A stretch of 64,000 nt of DNA from Hydractinia symbiolongicarpus. Taxonomy: Eukaryota > Cnidaria > Hydrozoa > Anthoathecata > Hydractiniidae. Position 1 is the first letter of the stretch. Every line of letters begins with the position of its first letter. Below, piece after piece: positions 54,828-64,000 of this stretch. The position numbers and the translations under genes were made by a program. Below the pieces are notes generated by a model. It was not told where the DNA came from and ran no database searches. It saw nothing but the letters and a program-made list of their open reading frames with translations. The stretch covers positions 31,159,828-31,223,827 of the forward strand of contig NC_079876.1 in the NCBI RefSeq assembly GCF_029227915.1, in the 5' to 3' direction.

Positions 54828-57800
54828 ATGCGTTTTGGAATTTTCATATGTCTTGGTGAGTGCAAAAGATATTTTCTCTTTATATTTTGATGTGAAAAAA
54901 AAACTTGAAAAATTATTTTTAACCTTTTGAAGTGTTTATTCTGAAAATTATTTTTTTTATCTGAATTGAAGTAGAATTTCCTGAACTGTAATGTTGAGGT
55001 TACTTGAACACAAAAGCTTTTAGAAAAAGAAATTTGATATTCTCATGTTGCGAATTTACAAATTAATTATTTGGAGCTCATGTTGCCATTTCACGAAATT
55101 AAGTATTATTAATATTAAGTATATTATAAATGCATCGAAAATGCGCACGCTTTAAAAAATTTTCCCTCTTAAATAATCTTTACTGCTAGCAAGAACAGTT
55201 CAATAAGTACTCGACGGTTTAGTGTCCAACTTTGATGAAATGATTGGAGTAGAAAGACGAAACTCAAACAAACCTTCGAGCAGTTGAATTTTTGTGTTAG
55301 AACAAAAAATAAAGATTTAAAATGTATTATTAATATTTTTATTATGCACATCAAAGATCTTAATCTTTCATTTTTCAAAATTCCCTCTTTATTTGAATGA
55401 GCGTCCTCCACCGCCCTTTATTTGATTTAGCGCCCTACTTGCTCTTTTCGATTCGATACGGTGCTCATTAGTATGCTTAAGGTAGGGCGCTCTTATTTCT
55501 AAAGAGTTCAAAATCTATGCGCGCTGTATAAATAAATTTGTCCTGACACCAAAGAAATCTTCTTTAAAAAAGGTATTGAGGGAATTTGTATAACAAGACG
55601 CAGAAACACGACAGCAACAGTGTAATGGATATTATTTATTATTTCGTGAAGAACAATATTTTTCTACTTTTTCTTTTAGCATATATATTTCAAAATATTT
55701 TTTTCAGTAGAATTTCTTCCCCCTTTTCAACGAGTTTATTTACAGACAAACTTTAACGTGTGCTGAGTGAACACTTTGCGGGTAAGAAGTGAAATCTCTT
55801 TACCGGTGATTATTCGCACAGTTGTCTCGTGTGACAGACCCATAAAAAAACTGACATGCAGACTATTCACCGCTACCATCAAAGGGAGAGAACAACACGC
55901 GTGTTTCGTCATGTCGCCATTTTAAGTCACGCGCCTCGTTTATTAACATTTGAAAACAGTTTTGTTTTACAAACTACGCAAACGAAATATTTCACGACAC
56001 TTTAACTAAAAGGGGACCACTAAATTCTACGGATGCACTTCAAGTGTGTACTTCACATCAGAGTAAGAAAAGTTGATTGTTCCTTCTTTTTGTTGCACCT
56101 AGGAATGGTGCAACTCTTTGCACCATTCCTAGGTGCAACAAAAACAGGTGCTTGTGTGTAAGGCATTACACAATGCCGAGAAAAGGCGACGCGAAAGGTT
56201 TACATAAATGACACCAGCGTAGGAGAGTGAACAGGTAAAGTGTCGCAAGTTGAACAAGCATATTGTTTACCTCATTTTAAAGACGTCGTTGTGGTAACGA
56301 CCATCCTCGTCCCCAGGGTCTGATAACCATTGAACCGTTCTTACGGAGCGTCAAATAAGTCAAAAATGAAAATGTGATGGAGGGGAAGTTTTCTATATAA
56401 CTGAGATAAGCCACTACTCACATGTCGACCACATGTCCAAAATATGGAGAATACCCTGTATACTCTGACAACAGCAGTAAAGAGAGCGTTAATAAGAATT
56501 ACAAAGTACCTGGTTGAAGCCTAGCTCGAGATCAGAGTTTTTGCCACGCTTTTTTTATCCCTTTTGAATCCTTTATTGTCAGTTGTAAAAGTTAAGAAAT
56601 AAACATCTGTTTTGTAGGTTTACTTTTGTGGTTACCCGTTCATTCATTTATTTATTCATTTATTTATTTATGGATTTATTTATTTATCTGGCGCAACTGA
56701 TTCGTAGTGTAAAAAGTGTAAAACTTCGTTTTTATGAAGCAAGCAAACGCACCTCGTATGTAAACATTGTATGTTTTCAAGATTCTATTGATGATACGAT
56801 ATACGATTTGAGATGAAAAAGATTTTATCATCAGGCCTGTCATTTTTCGAGCCAGCAAGATTTTCAAATTTAAATCTTGTTAAAAATGAATTAACAGATG
56901 TTTTTTACACGTGATCATGTTGTGAAAACAAATTGGACAAACTAACAACCAATAACAAGCTTAGACGAAAGTAATGAGAATCCTCCGTGCAATGCGCATG
57001 CGCTGGTAGATAAGTAATCGTCACGATCTTGATAGTAGTCAATATTAAAGAGAATAAAGAGAGAAAAAAACCTCCGCGTGGTCTATTTCCCATTCATGAA
57101 GTTTTGTGTGTAAGACCTTAAAATCAGAGTTCTTAGGTTCCACGACAATGGTGAGGGCTGGCCCGCCAATTATACCCCTCGACCTTCTCGAAGTAATAAA
57201 AAAATAAAAAAAATTAAAATAACTAAATTAACCATGTTGAGGTTTATCCCGCTCCCCCGCTTTGGGTTAACGTATGGGTAAAGTTTTAGCTTTCACATTG
57301 GTAAGTGAGGCAGATTTGAGACACACCTTGTGTAACATATTGTCAAGTACCAACAACAGTTTTATTAAAGCACAAAGTCTCCTTTCGCAACAAATTTTAA
57401 ATTAAAAATTATATCTTGAGCTGATATAGCTATCTGATGATAGATTAAACCCTCGAATACTGTGCGGGCCGCCTACTGTGCGGACCGTTTAACTCTTTCA
57501 TCTGATCGTTTTATATTTTGACTCATTTTTTCTCGAAATAATTTCAAACGTCTTTGCGCAATTTCTAACAACCTATAAATTCACCACATTAAACTTTGAA
57601 AAAACAAACTCTTTCGAAGTTTATAAAACTTTATTTTTAGCTAAGAAGGTTCAGAATTCTTAAAGGTGTCATACCACAAGCCGTCATGCTGTACTGATAT
57701 ATTAATAAAGTACTTTTTTACCCTTATAATAAATCCATGGTAGTGCGTAAGTAGCTACTCACAGCTACAACATCGGTTCACGGCCATTGAAATACACAGA

Positions 57801-60800
57801 CGTACGCGAGCATTAGTAATATAGACTATTCGTTAGCCCGTGGAAGGAACTCTTGTCACAACAAAGTAGATAAACTATATCCCGTTTGCTATTTCGTGTG
57901 TCTGTAGCACGAAACTTTTTTTGTGCACACACAGAGTACGAATATTAATATAAGAGATTCTCTAATACTTTTTAACAACATTTTTCTTCTCAGGGTTAAG
58001 CGGTTTAGAAATATATCTTCGTGTTCTTTTTACCACATTGTGAAAAACGTCTGCAGTAAATTTCGTGCAAGTCATTAAATCGCACTTATTTTGCGGTGTG
58101 TCTTAATGAGGTGGGTGGGGACTTTTATCTCCCACGTTTGCTCTCACTTTACACGCGAAGCCCAGTAATGAAATTGAAAAAATATTTTTCTATAGGATAA
58201 AAAAGCTTTAAGCTAGATCATATTGTCTGTTTTGTTATCAAAAACGAAGCGTGTTTCATCTCTAATTTTCAAATGCTTTTAGATTCGTAAGGACTAATCA
58301 CACCTATAATGGCTTCTTTGCAGCTTCGTTCATGCTGCATTAATGGAGGCGTCTATTTTAGTGAATAAGGGCGGTCTGTTCATTTGAACAGACTCTTGTT
58401 GTAGACACAAACTCATGCCACAATGAAAGCTTTTGTAAACAAACTCATGCCATAATGGCAGCTTTTGTAAACAAACTCATGCCATAATGGCAGCTTTTGT
58501 AAATAAACAGAATCTGCAATGTTTAAACAACGACAATACTCTACAGTGAAGGATCAACTTTCTTATTTTGCATCTTGCTGTTCTGGCAGTTGACTGTGTG
58601 TAAATGACGACATAAATTGATCTTGCATTGAAATTCTCTATTTTTTTATTTTTCCAGTATTTACTTCTGACGTCGTTTGTCTAAATGTAGCTAAACTTTA
58701 AAAATAATGATAAAAATTATTGTGGAGTTCTACCGGTTACGAATTCTGTTGAAGCTTAGGCAAATGTTCTATTTATAAACTCAGCAGAGAAAGTTTGCCT
58801 TTTTTATTATAGCTATATAAACGACACTTTTCGCCTGAAATTTTTCGTCAGTTAAAATTTTTTGTCAATCTGTAACACTTGATAAGCAACGGGAATGATG
58901 TACGGTGAACGCACACATCGATTCGTGTTCGATTCATGTTCGATTCATGTTCGATTCGTGTACGTAAAACTCGATGTAAATTTTATTGTACACATTTGGT
59001 TTAAAGAAAAATAAAGAAAGTAAAATAAAAATTATGTCGCCGATTAACAGAAAATATATTTTATTTAGTTCTGCTGTTGCTGACTGTGCGGGCATCTGCA
59101 GGCAACTTTTATGACAAGCTATCATCAAGGTAAGTTCGATTTCTTGCGACACCACCGTTTGATGTAGTCGAGACGAAATGACTTTGGCGTCTAAAATAGT
59201 CGAGACGAAATGACTTTGGCGTCTAAAATGATCGAGACGAAATGACTTTGACGTTTGATATAGTCGAAATGAAATGATTTTGACGTTTGGTATAGTCGAA
59301 ATGAAATGATTTTGACGTTTGGTATAGTCGAAATGAAATGATTTTGACGTTTGATATAGTCGAAATGAAATGATTTTGACGTTTGATATAGTCGAAATGA
59401 AATGATTTTGACGTTTGGTATAGTCGAAATGAAATGATTTTGACGTTTGATATAGTCGAAATGAAATGATTTTGACGTTTGAAATAGTCGAAATGAAATG
59501 ATACATTAAACAAATAGGATGATGTAAAAATTACTGAAGCTTGATAACAAATTTGTCTTTGATGATTGCGCCACAATTGGCGTTTGTACCGCCCCGTTTT
59601 GTCCATTTTTAACGTTCTTTTACAAAAGAGTGTGTGCCCATCTCTAATTAGCAGACATCATCAGTGGTAAAAGATTTGTCCACTAATTAATGTTTCTGCT
59701 AATTGATTGTCCATTTATCAAAAAGATTAATATAAATGTTTGACTATATTTTTGTTCTTGTTCGTTAATTAGAAGTTTCCTCTAACTGGGGTGTCCTTTA
59801 ATTAGAGATTCCACTGGATAGCTTATATCAATATATCTACCCTCCATCCCTGAGATTCTTATTTTTATGATTTCTTGTCATTTCATCGAAAAGGTGCAAA
59901 AGCTCTAAAATATAAAGTGAAATGTACCAATATTTTTTTTAACTCTTCAGCTCCAAACATGGTAGCTGCCAGCTCTACAATGGAACTGTATGCTCAAGAT
60001 ATCTTGCTGGCAAAATTATCTATTTACAAGAGGGAAAATCTGTTGAACATATAGAGAAGAGATTGACTCGTTGGTTCAAAAAAAGTAAGTTTTGTGTTTC
60101 GTCGTACTGTTGGAAGGATACGTATGAGACATATGTACAAAACAATATAATAAGGCAACAGACACGTACACATGCTAAACCTTCTGCCATATGTTAACTT
60201 CTGCCTACTCCTCAACAACGTTCCCTGGATTCTCTAATATTAGGTAGCTTAATTTACCAAAAACAGTGCATAACGAAATCTACCATTTTTAGATCGGAAG
60301 ACACGTCAGATTGGTCGAGAATGCTGGCCGCATGCGGAAGCATTAACCTGTATGCACTTCTACCCAGAATGCAACATAGCACAAAATGCACCAATCAAGA
60401 CAACGTTATGCTCTTCGCATTGCTCATTTTTGAAACAAGGCATCTGCAAAGGAGAATTTAAACGAGCAAAACATTCATCGTATCTTCAGAGGTTTATTCC
60501 TCTCTGCGAAGAAGTGTCTTTTATTGAAGATTCGAAAGGAGAGTTTTGTTTCTTTCTACCCACATTCGATTTGAAAAAAGGTGAGCTGGTCTTTGAATTG
60601 TAGTTTTAATTTTGTTTATTTATTTCACAGTATGTTTCTTTGGTATACCATCTTGCCCTTTTCCACTCCTATCCAACGCCCGACCTTTTTACGCCATTAG
60701 TCACTGACGTTATTTTATAAATATCTACATTAAACTCTCATAAATATATACATTTAGGAATTGACCAATTTAACACCGCGATGTAAAAATCTACTCTCAG

Positions 60801-63800
60801 AATGGTCAATACGGTTATAGACGAGTTAAGGGTCGTTGTCCTGAATACTTAGGTATAATTAAAACATTTTCTTATTCAAGGTCCAGTTATATATGCAGAG
60901 AAAAAGAAAAGGTTCTACAGCACAGAGGGAAAGACAGCAGAGTTAAAATGCATCTTTGGAATTAAAAACTTTGTATGGACCAAAGAGACAAGCATGATGA
61001 TAACAGAAGGCACCTGGTATAGACATAACAAAAGAGTGATTGGAAACAAAAGAATGCGAACAAGAACAAGACAGAAAGGGAAAGCGAGGTAAAAAAATAT
61101 GTTATTTCGTAACTGTTCAATTTCCTTACTAACCTTGATTAAAGAAACCCACCCCGACTAAAAATGAAAAGTAAGAAATTCAAATTAACCCTATCTTAAT
61201 TTCTTTATAAATGTTTGTACTCTTTGTTTATTAGACTCTTTATGTTGTTAAAAATTCATAAAGTCAGTCGAAAAGATCGCGGCAACTATCGCTGCATGAT
61301 CACTTTCGGTAACAAAACAGTTCGTGGGCATGCACAGTTGATTGTGAACAATCGAGAGGTTGTTGTTCGACCAATCAAAGGAAAGTGTACGTCTTACAAC
61401 GGTGGAGTGTGCTCGGCTTATTTCAACACCGAGGAAGGAAATAACGTGGTTTACGAGGAAACAATGAACCCGATACATCTAGTGAACACGCAGTTAGAAG
61501 AATTTATAAAGAAGCTAAAGAGCTCAAAAGAGGTATCTGAAAGGTAAGAAACTTACAATTTTAAAATAGTTACGAAATCAGTGGTAGACTTTTTAATTTA
61601 ATGGCTTACACAAAATTCAATGTTTTGATAATGGGTTGAAAACAATGAATTTTTACGCTCATTCCTGTATAGAGAAAGACCACAGGATTTAAATAAATCT
61701 ACTTGAAGTAACGAAATATTTAAAATTAAAAAAAAGAGATTTCGGTATCTTTTAGATCTTTTTTAAAATTCGTATGAATTTCAATAATAGCCAATGTTCC
61801 CACTTTTTACCTATACTGTCATACTATGCTCCAGCTGTCTAAGAAAGATTGCTTGTTTTTTCAGGTGCAAAGAATTCGGCCAAGCTGTTCTCTGTTACAA
61901 CAAGTTTAAAAAATGTCACAACGAAACATTGAAGGTTACACCAAGCCTTTGCCGAAATGATTGTCACTTATTCAGAAACAAATACTGTAAAAAGGAACTG
62001 GAGTTGATCAGTCAGGAAAAAGCTATTTTGGCGATGTATTTTCCCGATTGTGATGTCTTACCTGAACCAAATCCAGACTGTATTCCTTTATCGAGTAAGC
62101 ATGACAATTCACACTCTTCTAGAGGCGTTACGTGTGCAATATTTCGGCTGCTTCTTCATGTCACTAACACTACCTGATATTTAAAAACATATTTTAAAAT
62201 TTTCTTTAAGAAATTTTATTAAAATCTATTCGAATTTGAGTATTTTTAAGAATTTGATGTCGGGACATAAAATTCTCACAGATGTTGAATTTTATTCAAA
62301 CTTTTTGATTTAGACAATCCAACAATTACAAAGAAGAACAGCATCCATAATGATGTGACTGGTAAGCTGTGGATAAACGTTATCGAATTTGCCCCAAAAT
62401 TTGAAACATTAATAATAGCAAATATTAAAACAGAATGACCAATCAATTTAAAGTCCATATTAATAAACGTCCCTGTAAAGGTGTAAGTAAAAACTTAATT
62501 AAATGTCAACAATAAAGCATTACTTTCTTCTTATTAAATAGAAATGCATTGCTACGACGAAGACTCGCCAACAAATTATCTAGGTTCCGTTTCCATGACA
62601 CAAACCGGACTATTATGCGACAATTGGCGTCATTACCCTGGCTACACCGACATTGACCACGACTACTGTCGAAACTTTGGCGAAAACCGTCCATGGTGTT
62701 TTGCTAATGGAAAGAAAAAATACTGCAGCATAAAATCGTGTCGTCCGACATGCTATAAAAACCGCGGCGATGATTATTACGGCAAGGTCTCGTATTCGAA
62801 GTCGGGGAAAAAATGTTTGCCGTGGAATCGTGTCGCTGAAGACTTCTTGCAAAGCAATATTGACCATTCCTACTGTCGGAATTTTGAGAATGACATGGAA
62901 GCTCCGTGGTGTTATGTTAATTATCAAAAGACAAGAGAACTGTGCGACATACCAAAATGTGTTTCGAAAGGTATATAACTGATATATTTTCTTCTGGCAG
63001 AGTTTAAGTTTTAATAAAAATTAAGAATTACCTTGCTTTTTCTCCAAAGAGAGGGATGAAACATTGAAACTAAGCTGTCTGTCTCATCCCAGAGATCTCC
63101 AAAATGGAAATCTTTGCACCAATTTTTTTGTGGTGGCAAAATAGGATACACACCAAACCAAATGTTACTTGAGAAAATATGCTTAAACTTTTAATTGCTT
63201 AATAAAATAAATTCAGTACTAAATTTACTTCGCGTAGCCAACAGTTGCCATATTTTTTGAAAAGCAATTGTCCACTACCTATAATTTTTTCGGTTTTAGT
63301 TCAAAAATCAAACACTTCCGTTTCACTTGTGGTTTACATAGTACCAGCTATCGTTGGCGCAACTGCCGTCCTGTTTTCGCTGTTCCTGTTTATATTCTAT
63401 ATGAAAAACAAAAAGCTTTTAAAGATGAAGAAGTCAAACGAACTAATGATATGTGAAAGTGAAACAATGGATACACCAGGGGTAAACACACTGTCCACAA
63501 CAGGAAGTGTCGAATATAAAAAAGAATCACCCACGATGGAGTGTATGGAATTATTGGAAGCTCCTCCGGTGGAACACAAAGCTGCTAATGGAAATAAGAA
63601 GGTAAAGAGCGGAGATTTTTGCAAAGTTGTAGGATGCGGGATTTTTTTGAAATTGTAAGGCAGATTTCAGTGGCAAGAACCTAAACTTTAATTTTAAAGG
63701 CCAGAACTAACTTTACGAGACCGAAAATGGTAATTCATGCCGTTTAGATTCGCAGAAAAAAATGAAAAATTCTTTCCGGCGTATTGTTTTTGTTGTTTTT

Positions 63801-64000
63801 TAACTAACCTTTTTTCATTAATAAAAGTGCTTATATAACTTATAGTTCCAAAGCGTTCCTGAAGTAAAAGAATCGCGTTTTGCAAACTTGGTGAAAATTG
63901 GTGATTGTAAACTTGGGCAGCTATGGCAAGGTGAATTTGTGGAAACTAAAAACAAAATGATACCGATTGTGATGAAGAGAATCAAAGCAGAAACACGTGC
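54828..64000 (+). CDS. ROR/MuSK-related receptor tyrosine kinase, 5' part (Fz-Ig-Fz-Kringle-Kringle-TM-kinase)
   Basis: Exons 54828-54855, 59069-59129, 59951-60084, 60293-60580, 60881-61088, 61235-61543, 61865-62094, 62314-62361, 62542-62970, 63300-63601 and 63846 onward join in consistent phases to about 730 codons, cut by the window end. Signal peptide: MRFGIFICLVLLLLTVRASA, cleaved before GNFYDK. Residues about 33-165: Frizzled-type domain with ten cysteines (GSCQLYNGTVCSRY ... CSSHCSFLKQGIC). About 172-275: Ig domain (LKCIFG, Trp, DRGNYRCMI). About 285-415: second ten-cysteine Frizzled-type domain (GKCTSYNGGVCSAY ... CRNDCHLFRNKYC). About 437-575: two complete kringles in one exon, each with six cysteines (DYCRNF/PWCF; SYCRNF/PWCY). 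TM at about 585-612. The kinase begins with a ROR-like loop, IGDCKLGQLWQGEF, and the ATP-binding lysine in PIVMKRIK. ROR proteins are Wnt-binding receptors and MuSK organises synapses. The ligand here is unknown. The catalytic loop lies outside the window, so activity cannot be judged. Confidence 0.88.
56091..56140. repeat. perfect 23-bp-arm hairpin in intron 1 of the receptor
   Basis: TGTTGCACCTAGGAATGGTG plus CAA (56091-56113) and its exact reverse complement (56118-56140) are separated only by CTCT. It is an almost closed hairpin, 50 bp long. Confidence 0.9.
56640..56688. repeat. ATTT/ATTC microsatellite
   Basis: CATT/TATT tetranucleotides with interruptions inside intron 1 of the receptor model. 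Confidence 0.7.
57818..57965. repeat. dispersed repeat family Y, copy 3
   Basis: ACTATTCGTTAGCCCGTGGA at the start and CACACACAGAGTACGAATAT near the end match the layout of the copy at 46858-47064, with more decay. TAATATA words flank both sides. Confidence 0.5.
58405..58508. repeat. 32-bp tandem repeat, three copies
   Basis: CAAACTCATGCCATAATGGC plus AGCTTTTGTAAA repeated three times with few changes, in intron 1 of the receptor gene. Confidence 0.85.
58918..58962. repeat. short tandem repeat GTTCGATTCAT
   Basis: Four copies of an 11-bp unit, GATTCATGTTC and variants, about 100 bases before exon 2 of the receptor. Confidence 0.8.
59165..59503. repeat. 32-bp minisatellite, about 11 units, in receptor intron 2
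   Basis: The unit TAGTCGAAATGAAATGATTT plus TGACGTTTGATA recurs every 32 bp. The first three units are a variant class (GAGACGAAATGACTTTGGCG). The minus strand is open in more than one frame because 32 is not a multiple of three, giving a spurious 190-codon frame with a 32-residue period. It begins about 35 bases after the donor of the signal-peptide exon. Confidence 0.95.

Noticed and set aside
58934-59606. 190- and 127-codon minus-strand frames with a 32-residue repeat
   Set aside because: They translate the 32-bp minisatellite in an intron. The period in protein equals three DNA units, as expected for any stop-free repeat.
62613-62927. 104-codon minus-strand frame
   Set aside because: It lies opposite the kringle exon, which has twelve correctly spaced cysteines on the plus strand.

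Overview
The window reads as nuclear DNA of an animal, most likely a cnidarian and perhaps a hydrozoan. This rests on AT-rich sequence, spliced genes with short GT-AG introns, several animal-specific gene families, and many short non-autonomous mobile elements in introns and intergenic DNA. The species is an inference. There is no operon structure, CRISPR array or rRNA. All gene models below were built by hand from reading frame, splice sites and intron phase, and each closes without a phase conflict.

Layout. (1) 527-10205, minus: NASP, a histone H3-H4 chaperone, 12 exons, 447 codons before the stop. (2) 11996-20444, plus: phosphoglucomutase-1, 11 exons, 553 codons, head-to-head with NASP across about 1.8 kb. 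(3) 22228-29244, minus: an echinoderm microtubule-associated protein-like (EML) gene, 15 exons, 965 codons, tail-to-tail with PGM1. (4) 37093-38848, plus: a two-exon Rolling-stone-like membrane protein, 267 codons. (5) 54828 (or an earlier start) to beyond 64000, plus: the 5' part of a receptor tyrosine kinase related to ROR/MuSK. The stretches 29.2-37.1 kb and 38.9-54.8 kb are mostly repeats and mobile-element remnants, with a few orphan coding-like pieces.

The most striking item is the receptor. Its ectodomain reads signal peptide, Frizzled-type cysteine-rich domain, Ig domain, second Frizzled-type domain, two tandem kringles, then a transmembrane helix and the start of a kinase domain. Canonical ROR has Ig-Frizzled-Kringle once each, so this looks like an expanded Wnt-receptor-like kinase. 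Two upstream exons each encode a signal-peptide start and fit the same acceptor in the same phase, suggesting alternative promoters.

Mobile DNA: three elements bounded by TTAA (piggyBac-like target sites), several foldback elements with long inverted repeats, two copies of a tRNA-derived SINE with a TCTA tail, a tRNA-like body enclosed by a 16-bp inverted repeat, a remnant of a pogo/jerky-type DDE transposase, and families with two or three copies in the window. Simple repeats include a 326-bp pure TA tract and a 32-bp minisatellite inside an intron of the receptor gene.
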